From an uncultured Paracoccaceae bacterium (lineage in GTDB: Bacteria > Pseudomonadota > Alphaproteobacteria > Rhodobacterales > Rhodobacteraceae): DNA of 7,903 bases. Below, piece after piece: positions 1-6,125 of this stretch (position 1 is the first letter of the stretch; each line of letters starts with the position of its first letter). The stretch covers positions 1-7,903 of the forward strand of contig CALESR010000386.1 in assembly GCA_937907485.1 (NCBI GenBank). Reading direction: 5' to 3'. The position numbers and the translations under genes were made by a program. The notes beneath the pieces were generated by a model, which was given only the letters and a program-made list of their open reading frames with translations, was not told the DNA's origin and ran no database searches.

Positions 1-1
1 T

Positions 2-214
2 ACCGCTGCCGGCATCGCGGGCGAGGCGGTCTGGGTCGGCCTCTATACCGGCATTGGCCGCATCGCCGGCGGGCAGATGGAGCAGATCGCCGCTGCACTG
101 GGCAATGCCACTGGCCTTCTGGCCTCGCTGACGGTGACGGCCGCGCTGGGCTGGGCGCTCTGGCGGCACCGCGCCCGCGCCCCCATACCTGAACCTGCGC
201 CTCGTCAGCCCTGA
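2..214 (+). CDS. DedA-family (VTT domain) inner-membrane protein, C-terminal fragment
   Basis: Only the last 70 codons and the TGA stop are in the window; the start lies to the left. The visible protein runs from TAAGIAGEAVWVGLYTGIG through GGQMEQIAAALGNATGLLAS to a hydrophobic segment (LTVTAALGWALW) and a short basic, proline-rich tail (RHRARAPIPEPAPRQP). The GE-x-W-V-x-L-Y-x-G-x-G stretch followed by GNA-x-G-x-L-A and a last membrane helix resembles the C-terminal end of DedA/SNARE-associated proteins. These are polytopic inner-membrane proteins; several act in lipid carrier transport or envelope and proton-gradient homeostasis. The specific substrate cannot be inferred from a tail. The stop lies inside the 3' end of the convergent uup gene (10 bp overlap), and no terminator is visible. 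The assignment is by remembered family resemblance, and other small membrane-protein families are possible. Confidence 0.62.
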   Translation, partial: TAAGIAGEAVWVGLYTGIGRIAGGQMEQIAAALGNATGLLASLTVTAALGWALWRHRARAPIPEPAPRQP

Positions 215-2031
215 TCGCGCTCGGCCAGGGCCAGCCATTCCTCTTCAGCCGCCGCCAGCGCAATCTGGCGTTCCTGCAGCATCTGAGAGGCTTTGGCCGC
301 CTTGACTGGCTCGCGGGTGAAAATCGCCGCGTCCGACAGCAGATCGGTCAGCTTGGCAATCTCGGCCCCCAGCCGGTCGATGTCGGCGGGCAGCGCGGCG
401 AGGCGCTTTTTCTCGGTAAAGGTCAGCCCGGCGGCCTGCCCCTTGACCGGGGTCGTCGCCTTGGCCGTCGACCGGGCTCCAGTGCCGCGCGTCTCGGCTT
501 TCGCCGCCGCCTGCCCCGCTCCGCCGGATTTTTGCGCCTGCATGTCGCTCCAGCCACCGGCATAGGTGGTCACCCGCCCCTGCCCTTCGAATGCCAATGT
601 CGTCGTCGCCACCCGGTCGATGAAATCGCGATCATGGCTGACCAGCAGCACCGTGCCGGGGTATTCGCCCAGCACGTCTTGAAGCAGATCCAGCGTCTCG
701 ACGTCCAGATCGTTGGTCGGCTCGTCGAGCACCAGCAGGTTTGATTCGCGCGCCATGATCCGCGCCAGCAGCAGCCGCGCGCGTTCGCCACCCGACAGGC
801 TGCGCACCGGCGCACGCGCCTGCGATTCGTCAAACAGGAAGTCCTTGAGATAAGCGACGACATGCTTGGGCGTGCCGCGCACCATCACCTGATCGGCCTG
901 CCCGCTGACCCGCATCTCCGGGTCGCCGGTCAGGTTTTCCCACAGGCTCTGCTCGGGGTTCAACCGGGCGCGGGCCTGATCGAACACCGCCAGTTCCAGC
1001 TTGGTGCCCAGCCGGATCGTGCCGGAATCCGAGGTGATCTCGCCGGTCAACAGCTTCAGCAGCGTCGTCTTGCCTGCGCCATTGGGGCCGACCAACGCCA
1101 CCCGATCACCGCGCAACACCTTGAGACTGAAGTCTTTCAGGATTGGCACAGTGTCAAAGCTCTTCGAGATGCCCTCGGCCTCGACCACCAGCTTGCCCGA
1201 GACGGTCGCGGAATCAAACACCAGCGCCGCCGTGCCCTGACGGCGGATCTGCGAGGCGCGATCCTCGCGCAGGTCCTGCAACGCCCGCACGCGGCCCATG
1301 TTGCGCTTGCGCCGCGCCGAGATCCCCTCGACCGCCCATTTCGCCTCATGCTTGATCTTGCGGTCCAGCTTGTGCCGGGCCTCGTCCTCGTCTGTCCAGA
1401 TCTTGTCGCGCCAATCCTCGAAGGCGGCGAATCCCTGATCCAGCCGCCGCACCTGCCCCCGATCGACCCACAGCATCGCCCGGCTGAGCGCATTCAGGAA
1501 CGCCCGGTCGTGGCTGATCAGCACGAACCCGGCCCGCGTTTCGCGCAGCCGCTCTTCCAGCCACTGGATCGCGTGGATGTCCAGATGGTTGGTCGGTTCG
1601 TCCAGCAGCATCAACTCCGGCGCCTCGGCCAGCAGTTTGGCCAGCGCCGCGCGCCGCCGTTCCCCGCCCGAGGCCGTAGCCACCGCCACCTCAGGGTCAA
1701 ACCCCAACCCCTCGGCTGCGATTTCCAACCGATAGGCCTCGTCCGGATCGAGGCTTTGCATCGCCCAGTCGCCCAGCGTGGCAAAACCGGCCATGTCGGG
1801 CTCTTGCTCCATGTAGCCGACCGTGGTGCCCGGCGTCAGGATGCGCGCGCCGGTGTCGGCCTGCGCCAGCCCGGCCATGATTTTCATCAAGGTCGATTTG
1901 CCCGAGCCATTGCGCCCGACCAGCGCCAGACGGTCGCCCGGCTGGATCACCAGATCGAGCCCCGAAAACAGGGGATTGCCGCCGTAGGTCAGCGAGATGG
2001 AGGTCAGTTGCAAAAGGGGTGCGGGTGCCAT
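205..2031 (-). CDS. uup: Uup-type ABC-F ATPase (ribosome-associated)
   Basis: A 608-residue soluble protein with two ABC ATPase domains and no membrane segments, as in the ABC-F family. Domain 1 has Walker A at 39-47 (GRNGSGKST), signature SGGE at 121-124, Walker B with D144/E145 (LLDEPTNHLD) and switch His174. Domain 2 has Walker A at 315-323 (GPNGAGKTT), signature SGGE at 413-416, Walker B D436/E437 (LDEPTNDLD) and His466. Both catalytic glutamates are present. The charged helical linker at about 205-265 corresponds to the tRNA-interaction motif. A low-complexity Ala/Gly/Lys/Thr stretch (about 498-535) leads to a C-terminal coiled coil (about 538-605), which distinguishes Uup from EttA. Members act on ribosomes, and E. 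coli Uup also affects transposon precise excision; its C-terminal domain binds DNA. The start is ATG at 2031, but no Shine-Dalgarno sequence precedes it (GCTAGCCCCCCGGC). The gene lies 64 nt downstream of a secreted-protein gene on the same strand. Confidence 0.93.
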   Translation of the reverse strand: MAPAPLLQLTSISLTYGGNPLFSGLDLVIQPGDRLALVGRNGSGKSTLMKIMAGLAQADTGARILTPGTTVGYMEQEPDMAGFATLGDWAMQSLDPDEAYRLEIAAEGLGFDPEVAVATASGGERRRAALAKLLAEAPELMLLDEPTNHLDIHAIQWLEERLRETRAGFVLISHDRAFLNALSRAMLWVDRGQVRRLDQGFAAFEDWRDKIWTDEDEARHKLDRKIKHEAKWAVEGISARRKRNMGRVRALQDLREDRASQIRRQGTAALVFDSATVSGKLVVEAEGISKSFDTVPILKDFSLKVLRGDRVALVGPNGAGKTTLLKLLTGEITSDSGTIRLGTKLELAVFDQARARLNPEQSLWENLTGDPEMRVSGQADQVMVRGTPKHVVAYLKDFLFDESQARAPVRSLSGGERARLLLARIMARESNLLVLDEPTNDLDVETLDLLQDVLGEYPGTVLLVSHDRDFIDRVATTTLAFEGQGRVTTYAGGWSDMQAQKSGGAGQAAAKAETRGTGARSTAKATTPVKGQAAGLTFTEKKRLAALPADIDRLGAEIAKLTDLLSDAAIFTREPVKAAKASQMLQERQIALAAAEEEWLALAERDQG

Positions 2032-2037
2032 GCCGGG

Positions 2038-2066
2038 GGGCTAGCCCGCGGTTGAGCCGGGGTCAA
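2038..2066 (-). promoter_or_regulatory. Candidate uup promoter, possibly leaderless
   Basis: Reading the minus strand, TTGACC (2061-2066) is followed after 17 nt by TAGCCC (2038-2043). The -35 box is good and the -10 box is poor. The start of transcription would fall at about 2031, the A of the uup ATG. That would give a leaderless message, which fits the missing ribosome binding site. The weak -10 keeps confidence low. Confidence 0.2.
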
Positions 2067-2095
2067 GATGGCATCCATCCCCGGTCGCCGCGGAC

Positions 2096-2527
2096 TCAGG
2101 GCGGGCGGCAGGCGGCGGCGACAGCGGACAGGAACCCGACCTCGTCGGCAAGGGCCACGGCGGCCTCACGCACCAGGGCCAGATTGGCCTGCGCGCGCTC
2201 GCGGTTGGTCGAGTGGCACAGCGCGACGGCGAGGCCAAAGTGGCGCTCCGCATCGACCAGCAGCGCGCCCAGAGCGTCGAGCCGCAGCCGCAGCGCCGCC
2301 AGTTCCTGACATTGGTCGGTCAGGTCCGATCGCGCTTCCAGCCGGGCCAGCACTTGCGGCCCGCTGACCCAGGCAGCGGGGCCATACGCCTCGCCTCGCA
2401 GGGCGTGCAACTCGCGATCCAGCGCCTGAAACGCGGCGTGCCCGGCGTGGAACGACCGCGCGCAGGCATCGGCCCAGAGAGGGCCGGCCAGCAGGGCACA
2501 GACAAGGATCAACCCGACTCGCTGCAT
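2096..2527 (-). CDS. Small secreted (periplasmic) protein with four cysteines, function unknown
   Basis: I do not recognise the family. From ATG 2527 the protein is 143 residues. It starts with a typical Sec signal peptide: basic MQR, hydrophobic VGLILVCALLAG, and a likely cleavage site after PLWA (residue 19). The mature part is mostly helical and Ala/Leu-rich, with cysteines at 22, 73, 104 and 140. Four evenly spread cysteines in an exported protein suggest two disulfides. There is no lipobox at the cleavage site, so it is probably soluble in the periplasm. The open frame extends upstream to 2629, but I chose 2527 because the signal peptide begins there and a GGACGGTGGA stretch lies just before it. 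It is divergent from yccF and 64 nt upstream of uup on the same strand, so a shared transcript is possible. The reading frame is credible; the function is not inferable. Confidence 0.68.
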   Translation of the reverse strand: MQRVGLILVCALLAGPLWADACARSFHAGHAAFQALDRELHALRGEAYGPAAWVSGPQVLARLEARSDLTDQCQELAALRLRLDALGALLVDAERHFGLAVALCHSTNRERAQANLALVREAAVALADEVGFLSAVAAACRPP

Positions 2528-2660
2528 TCCACCGTCCCGCGATTGTCGGGCTGCAGTGTGCGCGGCAGAGCTTAAGAAATCGCCAAACCGGCACCGACCG
2601 GGATTGAACACCACCGCCGGCCGCCCCACCTAGACCCTGCAAACCCGATGGAGACCCGTG
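2528..2660. promoter_or_regulatory. Divergent intergenic spacer, promoters not resolved
   Basis: These 133 bases separate the secreted-protein gene (-) from yccF (+), so they should hold both promoters. On the plus strand TTGAAC (2604-2609) could be a -35 box, but the nearest -10-like sequence, CCTAGA (2629-2634), is 19 nt away and weak. I see no convincing pair on the minus strand. The yccF Shine-Dalgarno GGAG is at 2650-2653. Confidence 0.35.
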
Positions 2661-3053
2661 ATGAGCCTCGTTCTGAATATCCTGTGGATCGTGCTGGGCG
2701 GCGCATGGATGGCGCTGGGCTGGCTGGTGGCGGCGGCGATCATGGCGCTCAGCATCGTCGGGCTGCCCTGGGCGCGCTCGGCGCTGGTGATGGCGGGGTA
2801 TTCGCTGCTGCCCTTCGGGTTCCGCGCGGTCGGACGCGAGGCGGTCAGCGGCCCCGATCTGGGCACCGGCGCGCTGGGGGTGCTGGGAAACATCCTGTGG
2901 CTGGTGCTGGCGGGGTGGTGGCTGGCTTTGGGACACCTGATCTCGGCGCTGCTCTGCGCGGTGACGATCATCGGCCTGCCCTTCGCCTGGGCGCATCTGA
3001 AACTGGCGGGATTCGCGCTCTGGCCGGTCGGGCGGACCCTGGTCGAGGCGTGA
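2661..3053 (+). CDS. yccF: YccF-family (DUF307) inner-membrane protein
   Basis: A 130-residue, very hydrophobic protein made of two matching halves. Residues 6-53 and 77-124 align without gaps over 48 positions, with 25 identities by my count. Each half starts NILW and contains an IxGLP motif followed by a second hydrophobic stretch ending in P-x-G. This two-copy layout is characteristic of the YccF domain. The E. coli protein is of similar size (about 148 residues). YccF is an inner-membrane protein of unknown biochemical role. ATG 2661 is preferred because GGAG at 2650-2653 sits 7 nt upstream; the adjacent GTG at 2658 would add one residue only. It is transcribed away from the secreted-protein gene, and no intrinsic terminator is visible directly after the TGA. 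Confidence 0.88.
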   Translation: MSLVLNILWIVLGGAWMALGWLVAAAIMALSIVGLPWARSALVMAGYSLLPFGFRAVGREAVSGPDLGTGALGVLGNILWLVLAGWWLALGHLISALLCAVTIIGLPFAWAHLKLAGFALWPVGRTLVEA

Positions 3054-3063
3054 GGGGAGGCCC

Positions 3064-3151
3064 TTGTCCCACGGATGAGACATTTCGGGTTTTCAGGAAT
3101 TTCAAGGGGTTGCGGGGGGCCGTTAACCTTTGGGTAAGGGTTGTCCCACGG
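3064..3151. repeat. 11-bp direct repeat pair (TTGTCCCACGG)
   Basis: TTGTCCCACGG occurs at 3064-3074 and again at 3141-3151. The left copy is part of an imperfect palindrome, TGTCCCA-CGGA-TGAGACA (3065-3082, six of seven pairs). The 66 bases between the copies have no gene. Exact 11-mers this close are unlikely to be chance, but what they do is unknown. Confidence 0.5.
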
Positions 3152-3162
3152 TTTTTGGGGAT

Positions 3163-3249
3163 GTAGGGTGGGGTTTCAACCCATCCTCCGGGTGGCGGTG
3201 GGGTGACCCGACGACCGCCCCGAGTGGTGCGTGCGAGCACGCACCCTAC
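3163..3249. repeat. 87-bp palindromic intergenic element with nested hairpins (REP/MITE-like)
   Basis: The element is bounded by exact 8-bp inverted ends, GTAGGGTG (3163-3170) and CACCCTAC (3242-3249). Inside are three hairpins. One is GGGTT/AACCC around 3172-3183. The second is GGCGGT (3194-3199) with ACCGCC (3214-3219), enclosing GGGTGACCC. The third is a perfect 9-bp pair, GGTGCGTGC (3226-3234) and GCACGCACC (3237-3245), with a 2-nt loop. GTAGGGTG-ended palindromes of this kind are, from memory, dispersed repeats in many proteobacteria, including Rhodobacteraceae. There is no coding capacity. It lies between the 3' ends of yccF and the unknown gene, a typical place for such elements. Confidence 0.6.
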
Positions 3250-3280
3250 GGCTTTATGCGATCAAACGCCGGAAAGCCGT
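3248..3280 (-). terminator. Inverted repeat at the 3' end of the unknown gene, possible terminator
   Basis: ACGGCTTT (3248-3255) and AAAGCCGT (3273-3280) form a perfect 8-bp stem with a 17-nt loop. On the minus strand the stem begins at the stop codon of the upstream gene and abuts the palindromic element. There is no run of T after it, so intrinsic termination would be weak. It could instead stabilise the 3' end of the message or be part of the repeat element. Confidence 0.3.
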
Positions 3281-3678
3281 TAGCCTACAAACCTTAGACC
3301 CATACAAGGCGATGCCCCATCTGGGACCCGCTCCCAGCGACCGGTCCTCAGCAACCAACCGGCAGCGGACTTTTCAAAACGCCACAACTGGCCCTCGTTG
3401 CAGTGAAACTGGTAGGGGGCGATTTGGCCGTCGAAACTGAAAGCCAAGAGTCGTGCGATCGACTCGGTGATCGCCATCCTTGGTGTTGGCGCCAAACTCG
3501 CGTCGTCGATTTCCGGATCGGTGTAAGAGTCCGTTCTTGCAAAAGGGAACATTGTGGTCATTTCGATGCGGGTTTTCGCGCAATGCGCCAAGCCCGTTAC
3601 TTCAATGACGCTCAAGCCCCCCGCTGTGTTGTTCTTGAAAAGTTTTACGTTGTTCAGAACTGGAAATTTCTGTTCCAC
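3280..3678 (-). CDS. Hypothetical 132-residue protein in an AT-richer island
   Basis: I do not recognise this protein. The chosen start is GTG 3678, because GAGG sits 6 nt upstream; TTG 3702 would add eight residues and has no such site. The product is probably soluble and cytoplasmic, with no signal peptide or membrane segment. The C-terminal half looks structured, with aromatic motifs such as APYQFHC (about 87-93), QLWRFEK and GRWERVPDG, and cysteines at 33, 93 and 125. By my count G+C at codon positions 1, 2 and 3 is 52%, 48% and 64%. The order (3 > 1 > 2) fits a coding frame, but all values are far below the neighbours. The gene starts 39 nt after the parE stop on the same strand, so readthrough from parE could express it. 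It may be a recent acquisition or a decayed gene; it could also be spurious. Confidence 0.5.
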   Translation of the reverse strand: MEQKFPVLNNVKLFKNNTAGGLSVIEVTGLAHCAKTRIEMTTMFPFARTDSYTDPEIDDASLAPTPRMAITESIARLLAFSFDGQIAPYQFHCNEGQLWRFEKSAAGWLLRTGRWERVPDGASPCMGLRFVG

Positions 3679-3717
3679 AGTCGTCCTCGCGTTTCGGATC
3701 AATCGCGGGAAAGGATC

Positions 3718-5670
3718 TCACACATCCACATCCTCCACAAACCGCGCGTTCTCGCTGATATACTGAAACCGCAGTTCCGGTTTTTTCCCCATCAGCCGTT
3801 CCACCAGATCGCCGGTCTCGCCGGGGATATCCTCGTCAATCGACACCCGGATCAGCTTGCGCGAGGTCGGGTCCATTGTCGTATCCTTGAGATCCTTGGC
3901 GTCCATTTCGCCGAGGCCCTTGAAGCGGGACACGTCGATCTTGCCCTTGCCGCCGAGGCCCTTGTCCAGCCAGAGCGCCTTTTCCGCCTCGTCAAGGCAA
4001 TAAACCCGGCGCGCGCCTTGCGTCAGGCGAAAGAGCGGCGGGCAGGCGAGATAGAGGTGGCCGTGGTCGATCATCGGCCGCATCTGGGTGAAGAAGAAGG
4101 TCATCAGCAGGCTGGCGATATGGGCGCCGTCGACATCGGCGTCGGTCATGATGATGATCTTGTCATAGCGCAGGTCATCGACGCGGAATTTCGACCCCAT
4201 CTGCACGCCAAGCGCCTGACACAGATCGTTGATTTCGGCATTGGCGCCCATCTTGCCCGAGGCGGCGCCCAGCACGTTGAGGATCTTGCCGCGCAGGGGC
4301 AGCAGGGCCTGATTGCGGCGGTCGCGGGCCATCTTGGCGCTGCCCCCGGCCGAGTCGCCCTCGACGATGAAGAGTTCGGTGCCCTCGCGCGCCGAGGCCG
4401 AACAATCGACCAGCTTGCCGGGCAGGCGCAGCCGTTTGGTGGCGGTCTTGCGCTGGGTTTCCTTTTCCTGCCGGCGTTTGAGGCGCTCTTCGGCGCGCAG
4501 CACGAGGAAGTCGAGGATCGCCCCGGCGGCCTTTGGGTCGGCGGCCAGCCAGTTGTCGAAATGGTCGCGCACGGCGCCTTCGACGAGGCGGGCGGCCTCG
4601 GTCGTGGCGAGGCGGTCCTTGGTCTGGCCGACGAATTCGGGCTCGCGGATGAAGCACGAGACCAGCGCGCAGCCGCCGGTCGTCATGTCGTCGCGGGTGA
4701 TGAGTTCGGCCTTGCGGTTTTTCGACAGCTCGCCGTAGGCGCGGATGCCCTTGAGGATGGCGGCCCAGAAGCCCGCCTCATGGGTGCCGCCCTCAGGGGT
4801 GGGGATGGTGTTGCAGTAGCTCTGCACGAAGCCGTCGCGCGCGGGCGTCCAGTTGATCGCCCATTCGACCTGACCGGGGACGCCGAATTTCTCCTGAAAC
4901 AGCACCCGCCCGGCAAAGGGGCGGTCGGCATAGGTCACGTCCTTGCCCATCTGCTCGGCGAGGTAGTCGCCGAGGCCGCCGGGGAAGTGGAAACTGGCCT
5001 CCATCGGGGTGTCGCCGTCCGGAATGGCGGATTTCCAGCGGATCTCGACGCCGGAAAACAGATAGGCCTTGGAGCGCGCCATCTTGAACAGCCGCGAGGG
5101 GCGGAACTGCAGGTGGCCAAAGATCTGCTCGTCCGGGTGAAAGGTGGTGGTGGTGCCGCGCCGGTTGGGGGCGGCGCCGAGGTCCATCACCGGGCCCTGC
5201 GGGATGCCGCGGGAAAAGCGCTGCTCGACCAGTTTGCGGTCGCGGGCGACCTGCACGACCATCGTATCGCTGAGCGCGTTGACCACCGAGACGCCGACCC
5301 CGTGCAAGCCGCCCGAGGTCTGATAGGCGTTGCCGCTGAACTTGCCGCCGGCGTGCAGGGTGCAGAGGATCACCTCGAGCGCCGATTTGCCGGGGAATTT
5401 CGGATGCGGATCAAAGGGCATGCCGCGGCCGTTGTCGCGGATGGTGACGGCGCCGTCGGCGTGCAGCTCCACCTCGATGCGGGTGGCGTGCCCGGCGACG
5501 GCCTCGTCCATCGAGTTGTCGAGGATCTCGGCCACCAGATGATGCAGCGCACGTTCGTCGGTGCCGCCGATATACATGCCGGGGCGTTTGCGGACGGGTT
5601 CCAGCCCTTCCAGCACCTCGATGCTGCTGGCGTCATAGGTTTCGGGCTGGCCCGAGGCAAGATCGGTCAT
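3718..5670 (-). CDS. parE: DNA topoisomerase IV subunit B (ParE)
   Basis: A 650-residue type IIA topoisomerase ATPase subunit, which works with ParC to unlink daughter chromosomes. The GHKL domain carries catalytic E48 and N52 in AEILDNSMDEA, D79 with GRGMP (81-85), the ATP-lid glycines GGLHGVGVSVVNALS (120-134), and K351 in the QTK loop. The Toprim domain has EGDSAGG (437-443) and DADVDGAH (510-517), which hold the metal-binding acidic residues. All key residues are intact. The length fits ParE (about 630-680); proteobacterial GyrB is about 800 with an insert that is absent here. RPSRLFKMARSKAYLFSGVEIRWK-type sequence around 190-213 also reads as ParE. The start is ATG 5670, where the TDLASG leader begins; only a weak GAGC-type ribosome site precedes it. 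No terminator follows the stop. Confidence 0.94.
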   Translation of the reverse strand: MTDLASGQPETYDASSIEVLEGLEPVRKRPGMYIGGTDERALHHLVAEILDNSMDEAVAGHATRIEVELHADGAVTIRDNGRGMPFDPHPKFPGKSALEVILCTLHAGGKFSGNAYQTSGGLHGVGVSVVNALSDTMVVQVARDRKLVEQRFSRGIPQGPVMDLGAAPNRRGTTTTFHPDEQIFGHLQFRPSRLFKMARSKAYLFSGVEIRWKSAIPDGDTPMEASFHFPGGLGDYLAEQMGKDVTYADRPFAGRVLFQEKFGVPGQVEWAINWTPARDGFVQSYCNTIPTPEGGTHEAGFWAAILKGIRAYGELSKNRKAELITRDDMTTGGCALVSCFIREPEFVGQTKDRLATTEAARLVEGAVRDHFDNWLAADPKAAGAILDFLVLRAEERLKRRQEKETQRKTATKRLRLPGKLVDCSASAREGTELFIVEGDSAGGSAKMARDRRNQALLPLRGKILNVLGAASGKMGANAEINDLCQALGVQMGSKFRVDDLRYDKIIIMTDADVDGAHIASLLMTFFFTQMRPMIDHGHLYLACPPLFRLTQGARRVYCLDEAEKALWLDKGLGGKGKIDVSRFKGLGEMDAKDLKDTTMDPTSRKLIRVSIDEDIPGETGDLVERLMGKKPELRFQYISENARFVEDVDV

Positions 5671-5708
5671 TGTGCTGCTCGATTCTAAGGTGTCGGTTTG
5701 TTCCCACC

Positions 5709-5737
5709 ACTAGACCACCGGGGGCGCGCGGGCGCAA
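5709..5737 (-). promoter_or_regulatory. Candidate parE promoter
   Basis: On the minus strand TTGCGC (5732-5737) is followed by a 17-nt spacer and TCTAGT (5709-5714). The -10 box matches TATAAT at four of six positions and the -35 box matches TTGACA at three of six. Transcription would start near 5702, leaving an untranslated leader of about 32 nt before parE. Position and spacing are good, but the boxes are only moderate. Confidence 0.35.
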
Positions 5738-5803
5738 GGTTTTGGGGCTATGGCCGGGGCGCGACTGGGCGTAGGATGCGCCAAACGAGGCAGAGGGCGG
5801 ATG

Positions 5804-6121
5804 ATGGACGAGATGACGACCGACTTTGGCGGCTTTGTGCTGGCTATCGTGACGATGCTGGCGGTGATGGCGCTGGTGCTGGCGGCGGGGGCCTGCTGGC
5901 TGGCCTGGCGGCGGGTGCAGCGCGGCGGGCTGCGCCGCGCGCTGGTGGTGACCAATGCGCTGGCCTTTGCCAATCTGGGCAATGCGGCGATGGTGGCGGC
6001 GGGGGATGGACGCTCGCCGCTGGACCTGTGGCTGGGGCTGTTGCTCTTTGCCTCGGGGCCGCTGCTGGCGGGCTATGCGCTGGGCAGCACGCTGGCGCTG
6101 GTCGCCCGGCCAAGGGCGTGA
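5804..6121 (+). CDS. Small membrane protein with three hydrophobic segments, function unknown
   Basis: I do not recognise the family. From ATG 5804 the protein is 105 residues with hydrophobic segments at about 9-35, 46-67 and 74-101. A basic loop (WRRVQRGGLRR, 35-45) separates the first two and GDGRSPLD (67-74) the last two. The basic first loop would stay in the cytoplasm by the positive-inside rule, placing the N-terminus outside. The frame is open to 5750, but AGAGGG at 5792-5797 fits starts at 5801 or 5804; I prefer 5804 for its 6-nt spacing, and 5801 would add one Met. It is divergent from parE. The YciI-family gene begins 4 nt after its stop, so the two are probably cotranscribed. Coding quality is good, but there is no functional clue beyond membrane location. 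Confidence 0.62.
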   Translation: MDEMTTDFGGFVLAIVTMLAVMALVLAAGACWLAWRRVQRGGLRRALVVTNALAFANLGNAAMVAAGDGRSPLDLWLGLLLFASGPLLAGYALGSTLALVARPRA

Positions 6122-6125
6122 CCGC

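Noticed and set aside
862..2055. 397-codon open frame on the plus strand across uup
   Set aside because: Antisense shadow of uup; Pro/Arg/Gln/His-rich composition typical of reversed GC-rich codons.
2166..3083. 305-codon minus-strand frame over yccF and the secreted-protein gene
   Set aside because: Its Arg/Gln/Pro/His-rich translation is a frame shadow, while yccF and the signal-peptide protein read as real proteins in the overlapping frames.
3123..3137. TTAACC...GTAA resembling a CtrA site (TTAA-N7-TTAA)
   Set aside because: The second half has a mismatch (GTAA) and the site lies between two convergent 3' ends, with no promoter to control.
3163..3280. Possible CRISPR or integron attachment site
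   Set aside because: The hairpins are different from each other, not regularly spaced identical repeats, and there is no integrase, cas gene or cassette nearby.
3403..5688. 761-codon open frame on the plus strand across parE
   Set aside because: It is antisense to an intact ParE with all catalytic motifs. Long antisense frames are expected in GC-rich genes, and its protein (His/Gly/Ala/Val-rich) looks like a shadow.
5772..5777. TAGGAT as a -10 box for the membrane-protein gene
   Set aside because: No acceptable -35 box at 16-18 nt upstream.
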